Below are positions 15,679 to 23,597 of a stretch of 64,000 nucleotides of DNA, one piece after another. Below the pieces are notes generated by a model. It worked only from the letters and a program-made list of their open reading frames with translations, ran no database searches and was not told the DNA's origin. The stretch is from Oceanobacillus saliphilus (GTDB taxonomy: Bacteria; Bacillota; Bacilli; Bacillales; Amphibacillaceae), in the NCBI RefSeq assembly GCF_023522835.1, contig NZ_JALCZU010000001.1:186001-250000 (forward strand). Reading direction: 5' to 3'. The position numbers and the translations under genes are program-made. Every line of letters begins with the position of its first letter. Within the stretch, counting starts at the first letter, position 1.

Positions 15679-16944
15679 CTAAAACTCGATTCCTCCGCCA
15701 CTCCTTATAGAAAACACATTTCTAAATCCATTGCTTGCCAAGAATTCAGCCACCTTATCATTTTCAACCTTAAAATTATGCGTCAAAATTGTACGATCAG
15801 CCATTAACCCAGATAACAATTCCTCTGTCTCTATGATATTCGGATGTACCTTAAACCTAACTTTATCTCCTTTATATTTAGACGAAGGATGTTCGATGAT
15901 ATGATAACCAAACGTGTTCTTTGCCACATAGCCAGTAAAAATAATATGTAAAAAATCTGTCTCCGATAAGTAATTAAAATAAAATGAAGCCGGTCCCGTC
16001 TGCATCATTCCATCAGTTGCCAATATAATAGTAGGAACTCCATTTTTCAGTGCTACTATTCTTGATTTCTCATCGCACACAATTGTAAATTGCTCCGACA
16101 GCTCGTTTACCTCAAAATCCTTTACCCAACCGGCAGCGCTTTCCATCTCTCTTAAAGGTCGAACAATCTCTTCTTCTACAATTACTTGAAATTCGAAATC
16201 CAGCTTATCAAACAGCTTAGATAAAGTAAGTAAAACTTCTTGAGCACGCCCAACTTTAGGAAGAGGCAATAAAACATGTTTCCCCCGCTGTAGTGCACGT
16301 AGAATCAACTCTTCCAATGTCTTTACTTGCTCGGCCTGCTTTTTCCTGTCCACTCCATAAGCCGTATTTACGATCGCAATATCCCGCTTTTTTTCCTCAG
16401 GTCTATAGTACTTATATAAAGCAGATTCGGTATGATAATCACCAGAGAAGAAAATGCTATACCCTTCAAATTCCATGTCGTACCAGACAGCGCCAAACGA
16501 ATGACCGCTGCTTCCCCATTTTACATACAAATCCAGCTGTTCCATGAATACTTCTCCTAATGGTTCTGCAAACGTTCGGTACTGAATACGCTTTTCATCC
16601 TCTACCCTATAAGGAAGAGGTATTCCTTTCTTTTCATTCATCTCACGCCAGGCTGCTAAATAACTCGGGACCTGCTGCCTTGTAAGATCTGAACACAACA
16701 CCTGACCGCGAAAGCCAAGGGAATATAAATAAGGAAGGGCACTGCAGTGGTCTTCATGCGAATGGGATAGTAATACCAAATCAATCGAGGTTGCTATTTC
16801 TTCATTTAATAACGGGTACTGTTCTTCATGGGTCAAGCCGGCTTTATCTGTTCCGCAATCAAGAAGAATCGTGGAATGCGTCCCAACCAACAAAATACTT
16901 GTACGTCCATACTCCCCTACTCCACCTAAACATTTAATTTGCAT
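15679..16944 (-). CDS. MBL-fold (beta-CASP-like) metallo-hydrolase
   Basis: About 421 residues. The metallo-beta-lactamase motifs are LLSHSHEDHC (HxHxDH), GSSGHSFGA, FFSGDYH and late histidines in RFKVHPNI and ILTHNF. ILATDGMMQTGPASFYF in the middle resembles the beta-CASP insert of RNase J/CPSF-type enzymes. The family includes nucleases and small-molecule phosphodiesterases, and the substrate is not evident. I prefer the ATG at 16944 (MQIKCLGGVGEYG), since the longer form from 16968 would overlap the preceding gene by 43 bases. Last gene of the ABC-transporter operon, so its substrate may be the imported compound. Confidence 0.82.
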   Translation of the reverse strand: MQIKCLGGVGEYGRTSILLVGTHSTILLDCGTDKAGLTHEEQYPLLNEEIATSIDLVLLSHSHEDHCSALPYLYSLGFRGQVLCSDLTRQQVPSYLAAWREMNEKKGIPLPYRVEDEKRIQYRTFAEPLGEVFMEQLDLYVKWGSSGHSFGAVWYDMEFEGYSIFFSGDYHTESALYKYYRPEEKKRDIAIVNTAYGVDRKKQAEQVKTLEELILRALQRGKHVLLPLPKVGRAQEVLLTLSKLFDKLDFEFQVIVEEEIVRPLREMESAAGWVKDFEVNELSEQFTIVCDEKSRIVALKNGVPTIILATDGMMQTGPASFYFNYLSETDFLHIIFTGYVAKNTFGYHIIEHPSSKYKGDKVRFKVHPNIIETEELLSGLMADRTILTHNFKVENDKVAEFLASNGFRNVFSIRSGGGIEF

Positions 16945-17738
16945 GTTTCTATACATCCTTTTAGCCATTGAAAGTTTTTCCTTACCATCTCTTCTTCTTT
17001 CCCGTATACATAACTCTCAATAATTAACGGTCCCTCGTATTTCCGAGCAACTGTAGGCAAAACATCCGCAAAGGAAATCGTATCGTTTGCATCTGTTTCA
17101 AACGGAAGATGCATCTTCTCTGAGGCTGCCTGACTAATATGTACATTTACAATCGGTACCTCGATTGATTGTACAAAGCTCTCTACATCTCCAACACTGT
17201 GGTAATGGGCTAAATCTAATGTTAGCCCGAGATGCGAACTATTTACACTTCCAATTAACCGTGTCACATCTTCATTTAGAAGTACAAATTCCTTGGGACG
17301 CTTCTCCATATTCTCGACACCCACAAGTACATGATGTTTTTCGGCATGTTCTGCAATCTGCTCAAAAGCTTCGACTTGCACCGGCCAAAAATCTTCTGGT
17401 CGGTCCTTAGAAGAAGACATTCTGCCTGGATGCAATGTTAACGCGCGGGCATCCATTTCACTCACTATCTCGATTGTTTCCAATGTTTGTCTCAAGGATT
17501 CTTCCCTGATTCCTTTATTGGATGAAGTTAAATTAATATCTCGAACATCCGCATGCACCTGATAATTCAGATTTAACTCCACCATTAATTGCTGTACTTC
17601 TTTTGGCTGTAGTCCACTTTGAAAAAAATGTCCCATCCAAATTTCAATCGTGTCGTAGCCGATATCAGCTAACATTTTAGCTGCGTCCTGCAAGCTAAAA
17701 TGGCGTAATATTTCTGATGAGGAACCAATTGTTAACAT
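16926..17738 (-). CDS. Sugar phosphate isomerase/epimerase-like TIM barrel
   Basis: 270 residues of the xylose-isomerase-like TIM-barrel family (AP endonuclease 2 fold). Visible are IEIWMGHFF, ALTLHPGRM, VGVENMEKRP, LGLTLDLAHYHSVG and PLIIESYVYGKEEE, the metal-site Glu/Asp/His positions of the fold. Members epimerise or isomerise sugars, or cleave DNA at abasic sites. AAAGGAG precedes the ATG. It overlaps the next gene by 19 bases, so the two are translationally coupled. Context points to a metabolic role rather than DNA repair. Confidence 0.82.
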   Translation of the reverse strand: MLTIGSSSEILRHFSLQDAAKMLADIGYDTIEIWMGHFFQSGLQPKEVQQLMVELNLNYQVHADVRDINLTSSNKGIREESLRQTLETIEIVSEMDARALTLHPGRMSSSKDRPEDFWPVQVEAFEQIAEHAEKHHVLVGVENMEKRPKEFVLLNEDVTRLIGSVNSSHLGLTLDLAHYHSVGDVESFVQSIEVPIVNVHISQAASEKMHLPFETDANDTISFADVLPTVARKYEGPLIIESYVYGKEEEMVRKNFQWLKGCIETCKLNV

Positions 17739-17760
17739 GTTCTAACTCCTTTTCATTTAG

Positions 17761-17845
17761 AAAACTTGGCAACTACCTAAGCCTTTCGGTGACAGCCTTA
17801 GTTGCACTTATACAGGTAGGAAAGTTTTATACTTTCTACCTGCTA
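17761..17845 (-). other. Intercistronic stem-loops between ATPase and epimerase genes
   Basis: On the minus strand CAGGTAG-AAAGT pairs with ACTTTC-CTACCTG from the stop codon on. Further down CTACCT can also pair with AGGTAG, and AACTAAG with CTTAG. There is no T-run. It is likely an mRNA-processing or stability element, or an attenuator. Confidence 0.45.
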
Positions 17846-18889
17846 AAAAATAACAGGTTCTGGCAGTTCAATCGCCACATTTGTTTGTAGTGGAAGGTTA
17901 AGTTTATCTGCTGTTTCTACTTTTAGTTGAACATCGTCTACTTGAACGACATACTCTATTACATTTCCTAAATACGTCCGTTCGACAATCTGACCCTGTA
18001 TATGATTTGCATCATTATTATGCCGTTTTACTAGTTTGATGCTTTCCGGTCGATAGCAAAGCGTCACATCTCGCTTCCCTGAATTCTCTGAAGCAGGCAA
18101 TGGAATGACAACGGATGTTCCTTCGAGCAAGATGGATGATCCATCACGTCTTCCTTTGAGGAAATTTGTTCTTCCTATAAAATCAGCAACAAATTCATTT
18201 GTTGGGGAATTATACATTTCCTCGGGGCTACCAATTTGTTGAATAACACCTTGATTCATCACCACAATACGGTCTGACATGGACAATGCCTCAACTTGAT
18301 CATGCGTTACATAAATAATCGTAACTCCAGTACGCGTCTGCAAATTTTTAATTTCAGCACGCATTTTATCACGAAGCTTGGCATCGAGATTCGATAATGG
18401 CTCATCCAATAACAGCAGAGAAGGCTCCATGACCAATGCTCGCGCTAATGCGACACGTTGCTGTTGGCCTCCAGAAAGCTGATTTGGGTATTTCTTCACG
18501 TGGTCCTGCAAGTTCACCATCTCTACCACTTGAGAGACTTTATCTTTGATTTTCTTCTTATTTACCTTTTTTATTTTGAGTGGATAGGCAATATTTTCAA
18601 ATACAGTCATATGCGGCCATACGGCATAAGATTGGAATACCATTCCCAAATTCCGCTCCTCAGGTTGAAGGTTAACCCCTTGACCGTAAATAAGCTCGTC
18701 ACCTATTTGAATCTTCCCTTCTGTTGGCTCAATAAATCCAGCAATCATACGCAAGGTTGTCGTTTTTCCGCAACCAGATGGTCCTAAAAAAGAAATGAAT
18801 TCTCCTTTTTCAATCTTAAGGGAAAAATCTTTCACTGCATAAACAACATTAAATTGTTTCGTCAACTCGTTAATCGTTATAAAACTCAT
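17843..18889 (-). CDS. ABC transporter ATP-binding protein (Fe3+/aminoethylphosphonate/polyamine type)
   Basis: 348 residues. Walker A GPSGCGKTT (residues 37-45), Q-loop in MVFQSYAVWPH, signature LSGGQQQRVALARAL, Walker B LLLLDEPLSNLD and switch His in VTHD, then a C-terminal TOBE domain (YRPESIKLVKR... IVERTYLGNVIEYVVQV). This is the PotA/FbpC/PhnT group. GGAAGGAG precedes the ATG. It follows the permease by 13 bases and energises it. Confidence 0.92.
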   Translation of the reverse strand: MSFITINELTKQFNVVYAVKDFSLKIEKGEFISFLGPSGCGKTTTLRMIAGFIEPTEGKIQIGDELIYGQGVNLQPEERNLGMVFQSYAVWPHMTVFENIAYPLKIKKVNKKKIKDKVSQVVEMVNLQDHVKKYPNQLSGGQQQRVALARALVMEPSLLLLDEPLSNLDAKLRDKMRAEIKNLQTRTGVTIIYVTHDQVEALSMSDRIVVMNQGVIQQIGSPEEMYNSPTNEFVADFIGRTNFLKGRRDGSSILLEGTSVVIPLPASENSGKRDVTLCYRPESIKLVKRHNNDANHIQGQIVERTYLGNVIEYVVQVDDVQLKVETADKLNLPLQTNVAIELPEPVIF

Positions 18890-18902
18890 CGTAATCTCCT
18901 TC

Positions 18903-20582
18903 CTATCCGTTCATTCGGCGCGACAACCAATTGGATAGCTGATGTCCTGCTATAATTAAGAAAATCATGACCATGCTTAAGGCAGAGGCACTTGTCATAT
19001 TCCCTTGTTCCTGCAGATTATATACTGCAACCGCAATCGTCTCATTTCCCGAGGACCAAAGCAGAATCGATATCGTCAGTTCACTGAGCGCAGGTATGAA
19101 AATTAAGAACCAACCACTGATGACACCCGGCTTAATTAACGGCAATACAATATCCCGCATATTTTGAAGCCAACTTGCCCCAGAAATGCGAGCGGCCTCT
19201 TCTAAAGATCCATGTACTTGAATTAAAGAGGACGAAATCGTTTGTACAGCAAGGGTGATGTAATACATCACATATGCAACCAAAATAATCCAGAGCGTAT
19301 TATAGATGGAAACCTCAAATATGGGCAGTGGTTTAATCCACGCGAGTATAATCGCTAAACCGATGACCGTTCCGGGTAATGCATATGGCAATGAAACAAT
19401 AAAAGAAATAGCCTGTCTCCCTTTGACATTCGTTTTCGTAATAAAATACGCTAAGACGATTCCAATCCCAACCGCAATTGTTGCCGCACCAAACGCTAAA
19501 ATTAAGCTGTTTACCAGGGAACGTTTTGCCATTGGCATCTCAAATAAAATGTAACGATAATTTTCTAACGTCAAGTTATCTAACGTAGGCGGTAGACCGT
19601 AAGCTTTCGTTAAGGAAGTAGCTAAGATAGCTAGTACCGGGGCGACGGAAATCATAAACAATAAGCCACCGATAAGCGTTGTGATAACTACCCGGTATTT
19701 CCCAAGATTTACGATCATCTTTTGACTTGATTTCCCTGTCACAACCGCATAGCTCTTTTTATTCGTTAAATAGTATTGCAGCCAAATACCGATGACAGCA
19801 ATCAATACGAGTACCATTGATAGGGAAGCTGCAATGGAAAAGCTATCTCGAATCGTGTAGTCGTTTAATAATTGATAGATTTTAGTGGTTAAAACGAAAT
19901 AGGATTCATGAAAACCTAAAATAGAGGGAACACCGAAATTCGAGATGTTCGAAACAAATACCAATACCGCACTCGATAGAATACTAGGTTTAATTAAAGG
20001 AATCGTCACATCTTTCATTACACGTAATCTTGAAGCTCCAGATATTTGTGCTGCTTCTTCATAGGAAGAATCCATATTCTGAAAAGCAGTGTGTGTAATC
20101 ATGAATACAAGTGAAAAACTACTTACCGTCATGACAAAAATGATTCCCCAAGGACCATATATTGAGACGAAGGGTTCTGTTGCCCCAGTCAACTCCATAT
20201 AAATTTTATTTAAATAACCGACTGGACTGAGAAGCTGCCGCCAAGATATCGCAGAGATAAACGACGGAATCAGAAAGGGAATCATAATTCCTAAGGTGAG
20301 CCAGCGTTTTCCCTTGATATCCGTTCGAGACACAAACCAGGATAACGCTACACCAATAATTAATGAAAAAATGGTAGAAATGATCGATACAAATAAACTA
20401 TTCCAAAGAACTTCATACATACTAGCGTCGGTTAACACGGTGATATAGTTTTGTAGAGAAAGTTCATTCTCTGAGGTGAAACTACGATACACAATAATGA
20501 TCATTGGATAGATAATTAAAATCGCTAGTGCTAAAAACGCGATAGCATATATCCAATTTCCACTCTTTATTAGTCTTTTCAT
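18903..20582 (-). CDS. ABC transporter permease with two fused permease domains
   Basis: 559 residues, about 12 membrane helices, two BPD_transp_1 domains in one chain. Each domain has an EAA loop: EEAAQISGASRLRVMKDVTI (around residue 180) and EEAARISGASWLQNMRDIVL (around 465). Such double permeases are found in Fe3+ (FbpB) and 2-aminoethylphosphonate (PhnU-type) importers. TAAAGGAG precedes the ATG. An attenuating terminator lies between it and the binding-protein gene, a usual way to make more binding protein. Confidence 0.92.
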   Translation of the reverse strand: MKRLIKSGNWIYAIAFLALAILIIYPMIIIVYRSFTSENELSLQNYITVLTDASMYEVLWNSLFVSIISTIFSLIIGVALSWFVSRTDIKGKRWLTLGIMIPFLIPSFISAISWRQLLSPVGYLNKIYMELTGATEPFVSIYGPWGIIFVMTVSSFSLVFMITHTAFQNMDSSYEEAAQISGASRLRVMKDVTIPLIKPSILSSAVLVFVSNISNFGVPSILGFHESYFVLTTKIYQLLNDYTIRDSFSIAASLSMVLVLIAVIGIWLQYYLTNKKSYAVVTGKSSQKMIVNLGKYRVVITTLIGGLLFMISVAPVLAILATSLTKAYGLPPTLDNLTLENYRYILFEMPMAKRSLVNSLILAFGAATIAVGIGIVLAYFITKTNVKGRQAISFIVSLPYALPGTVIGLAIILAWIKPLPIFEVSIYNTLWIILVAYVMYYITLAVQTISSSLIQVHGSLEEAARISGASWLQNMRDIVLPLIKPGVISGWFLIFIPALSELTISILLWSSGNETIAVAVYNLQEQGNMTSASALSMVMIFLIIAGHQLSNWLSRRMNG

Positions 20583-20599
20583 AAGTACTCCTTTATTAC

Positions 20600-20642
20600 A
20601 AATATAAGAAAGGGATTCAGACCATCACGATTTGAACCCCTT
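20600..20642 (-). terminator. Intercistronic terminator between binding protein and permease
   Basis: Minus strand GGGGTTCA-N13-TGAATCCC followed by TTTCTTATATTTG. Partial read-through expected. Confidence 0.6.
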
Positions 20643-20648
20643 CTACTA

Positions 20649-21665
20649 TTAATTTGTAAAAATCTCTTCAAATTTTGCTGTGATTTCTTCGTTATGTGCA
20701 TCTAAATAATCTAAATCTGTTTCTAAAATCTTCACATCTCCAATAGAAGGAACATTTTCAGATGCCTCCACATCTTCCCGAACGGAAACGACATTTTGAC
20801 TGCTCATAATCTCTTGTCCATCTTTAGACAGCGTGAAATCGATAAATGATTTTGCCGTTTCAGGTGCTGCACTGTCTGCAACTAAAGCGATTGGAGAAGC
20901 TACCATTACTAACCCTTCTTCTGGGATAACATAGTCAATTGGCGAACCTTGTAATTTCATACCGGTTACCATATAGTCCAGTACAGGAGCGATTGCTAAT
21001 TCACCAGTGACAACACGCTCTGCAACGTCTTGGTTATTAGAATATTGCTTTCCGCCGTTCTCTCTCATTTTCTCGAAAAATTCCCAGCCAAAATTATCAT
21101 CCGCAGCCAAACTACCTACAAAACTAAAGGATGTTCCTGAACTTACGCTTGGAAGACCGACTTTTCCTTCGTATGCCGGATTGTGTAAATCATTCCAGCT
21201 GGCTGGAGCTTCCACGTTCGTGTTATAAGCGAGCACCATATTAATAATACGGGAACCATAATAATATCCTTCCGGGTCGATTAGATTACTGTTAACGGCA
21301 TCCTTTTCCGTTGACTCGTATTGTTCCAACAACCCAAGTTCTTTTAAGGCTTCGGCTGACTGAAAATCTGCAACCCATACTACATCTGCCTGAACACTGT
21401 CTGCATCATGTTCTGCCTGAAGCTTTGCTAATAATTCACCGGAAGCAGCGCGGAAGACGTCTACTGTCTTACCTGGATGAGCTTCTTCAAAAGCTGCTTT
21501 AAATTCATCGACTAAATCTTGTGGAACAGATGTATAGACAGTAATCTTTTCTTCTTCCGTTACACCTTCGTTCCCTTCTGCAGCACTGTCCTCAGATGAT
21601 CCACATGCGGCTAAAATCGTTATCATTAATAAAAGTAAGGCAATTATAAATTTGTTCAATTTCAT
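20649..21665 (-). CDS. ABC transporter substrate-binding lipoprotein
   Basis: 338 residues, family 1 extracellular solute-binding protein of the Fe3+/phosphonate type. The signal peptide ends in the lipobox LAAC (Cys about 21), so it is lipid-anchored. Further features: ITVYTSVPQDLVDEFKAAFE, KTVDVFRAASGELLAKL, and DVVWVADFQSAEALKELGLL. Its ATG overlaps the regulator's stop by four bases (ATGA). No iron-binding Tyr pair is obvious, which slightly favours an organic anion over iron. Confidence 0.9.
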   Translation of the reverse strand: MKLNKFIIALLLLMITILAACGSSEDSAAEGNEGVTEEEKITVYTSVPQDLVDEFKAAFEEAHPGKTVDVFRAASGELLAKLQAEHDADSVQADVVWVADFQSAEALKELGLLEQYESTEKDAVNSNLIDPEGYYYGSRIINMVLAYNTNVEAPASWNDLHNPAYEGKVGLPSVSSGTSFSFVGSLAADDNFGWEFFEKMRENGGKQYSNNQDVAERVVTGELAIAPVLDYMVTGMKLQGSPIDYVIPEEGLVMVASPIALVADSAAPETAKSFIDFTLSKDGQEIMSSQNVVSVREDVEASENVPSIGDVKILETDLDYLDAHNEEITAKFEEIFTN

Positions 21666-22519
21666 TTCTCATTCTCCTTCAGATTAATTTTGTATTGGTT
21701 TGTCAGAAATTCTAAGTTTTCCATATTATTCATGGCTTCTTCTTCTTTTAGCAAGGTAAGTTCGAGCATTAATGCATTACAGACTGATATGGGAACCGCT
21801 AACGAATTGAGTTGATCGCGCGGGCCGCGTTTAATCGTGATTGGTACATCAGCCTTTCTCGCAATGGGTGATAACGGATTTTCCACAATTGCTATGGAAG
21901 GAATCTGCTTTTCTTTTACATAATCGAGCGCCGTGACGATTTCTTCATAATTCCTCTGGAACCCAATTGCAATCAAGACGTCAGATGGCTGAATAGACAA
22001 AAGTCTTTCTAATAATTCGTGGCCACCGGTAGTAAGGGCTTTTCGCTCCATTCCAATTCGACGTAAGCGAAACTCTAGAAAGGATACTAAAGACTTTGAC
22101 ACACCAAGCCCGACTATGTAAATCCGATTCGCATTTGCCAATAACTCTACAGCCTGTTCAAAGTGATCTGTATTAATCGTTTGTAATGCAAGTACTAGAG
22201 ACTCCATATCCTTTTGCAACTCACTTTGTAGCCGGTTCTTGATGGTCGCTCGCTTTTCCAGCGAATTTTTCATCTTTAGTTTAGGTGAAAGCTGTGTAAT
22301 TAGCTGTTCTTTTAAGAATCCCTGGAAATCATGGTATCCTTTAAAATCTAGAGCTCTAGCAAATCTTGTTAAGCTCGCTTCGGAAACACCCAGCTTTTTA
22401 CTGAATTCCGTAATGGTTAGCATCGTGTAAGATTCCGGATGATTTAATAGTTTCTCGGCAATCTGCTTTTGACCCGTACTTAATATTCCATACTGATTAT
22501 TAATCAACGTCTCTAACAT
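21662..22519 (-). CDS. MurR/RpiR-family transcriptional regulator
   Basis: 285 residues. An N-terminal HTH_6 domain (TITEFSKKLGVSEASLTRFA, residues 35-54) is followed by a SIS sugar-phosphate-binding domain (YIVGLGVSKSLVSFLEFRLR; DVLIAIGFQRNYEEIV). RpiR regulators sense phosphosugars or related phosphates, which suggests the imported compound is sugar- or phosphate-like. GGAGGTGAGGAAGAG precedes the ATG. First gene of the operon. Confidence 0.92.
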   Translation of the reverse strand: MLETLINNQYGILSTGQKQIAEKLLNHPESYTMLTITEFSKKLGVSEASLTRFARALDFKGYHDFQGFLKEQLITQLSPKLKMKNSLEKRATIKNRLQSELQKDMESLVLALQTINTDHFEQAVELLANANRIYIVGLGVSKSLVSFLEFRLRRIGMERKALTTGGHELLERLLSIQPSDVLIAIGFQRNYEEIVTALDYVKEKQIPSIAIVENPLSPIARKADVPITIKRGPRDQLNSLAVPISVCNALMLELTLLKEEEAMNNMENLEFLTNQYKINLKENEK

Positions 22520-22783
22520 ATACTCTCTTCCTCACCTCCAGAAAATGCATTTTATGTTTCGTTAAATAGTGAAAATATATTTTCAACAATTCCAAGTATA
22601 GGCTCCATATATGAAAAACGTTTTAAGGCATTGTAATGTTTGTGTAAAGCATGAAATTAATATGGAAAGAAAGCTTATTATTTTCAAAAAAGCTTGATAT
22701 ATCAAGTCCAACAATGAAAATTACTCTTTTTTCTAGTAGTAATAAAATTGAAGTATATTCGGAAAACAATCCTAATCTATTAA

Positions 22784-22820
22784 AAAACCCGCTAATCTTA
22801 TAGAGAGATTAGCAGGTTTT
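22784..22820 (-). terminator. Terminator inside the divergent region
   Basis: AAAACC-TGCTAATC and GATTAGCGGGTTTTTT on the minus strand, with the longer T-run in the leftward direction. In a divergent promoter region a leftward terminator implies a leftward transcript coming from the array side. Confidence 0.7.
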
Positions 22821-22963
22821 GATATTTATTATTTTGGTCTTATGATAGACGAGCCTTTCAGCAACTAGTGGCAAGCACATATTTGCTTCTAGTTAATCCA
22901 TTGCCCCTGACGGAGGAACACTGTCTTATTTTCGGCCGGACGTGCCTGTCTCTCTACACTTAT

Positions 22964-23520
22964 GGTCTTCACTACCTTGATGAAGTTCATTTTATCGGAT
23001 TTTTCATCACATTTTGATCTTCATTGCCCTAATGAAGATCATTTCATCCGCTTTCCCAGCTCATTTTGACCTTCATTGCCTTGATGAAGGTCATTTCACC
23101 AGCTTTTCCACCATGTTTTGATCTTCATAGCACTTATGAAGATCATTTCATTCACTTTCCAAGCTCATTTTGACTTTCATTGCCTTGATGAAGGTCATTT
23201 CACCAGCTTTTCCATCACGTTTTGAACTTCATAGCCTTTATGAAGATCATTTCTTCGGATTTCCTATCTCGTTTTGAACTTCATCGCCTTGATGAAGTTC
23301 ATTTCACTAGCTTTTCCACCACGTTTTGATCTTCATTGTCTTGATGAAGTTTATTTCACCAGCTTTTCCATCACGTTTTGATCTTCATAGCCCTTATGAA
23401 GATCATTTCATCCACTTTCCCAGCTCATTTTGACCTTCATTGCCTTGATGAAGGTCATTTCACCAGCTTTTCCACCACGTTTTGATCTTCATCGCCCTAT
23501 TTCTCAAGACGATGAAGAAC
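22964..23520. repeat. Eleven-unit 52-bp tandem hairpin array
   Basis: Hairpins start at 22964, 23016, 23068, 23120, 23172, 23224, 23276, 23328, 23380, 23432 and 23484, always 52 bp apart. Each has 9-base arms of type GANCTTCAT/ATGAAGNTC, a 7-base loop (often TGCCTTG) and a 27-base spacer beginning ATTTC and ending in TTTT. The first and last units are degenerate. The third arm base is T-A, C-G or A-T in different units, kept paired in most. Units alternate in two spacer classes, giving a 104-bp dimer in places. Confidence 0.95.
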
Positions 23521-23597
23521 ATTTTGAACCGTCCCCATGCTTCTCACATATGATACAGAAGCATAAAGAACTTTACCTACTCTAGGAGGGCGTCACA

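Larger units (their letters stand above)
22520..23597. other. 1.08-kb divergent region with terminator and tandem hairpin array
   Basis: Separates the RpiR gene (leftward) from the sulfatase gene (rightward). Contains the terminator at 22784, a GC-rich dispersed patch at 22905-22955, the 52-bp array and, at 23526, one half of a dispersed palindrome (GAACCGTCCCCATGCTTC). No ORF is supported. The 52-bp period is not a multiple of three, so the array does not encode a repeat protein. Confidence 0.6.

Noticed and set aside
22964-23520. CRISPR array
   Set aside because: The period is 52 bp, but the 27-base spacers are conserved and the 25-base units are variable palindromes. No cas genes are present.
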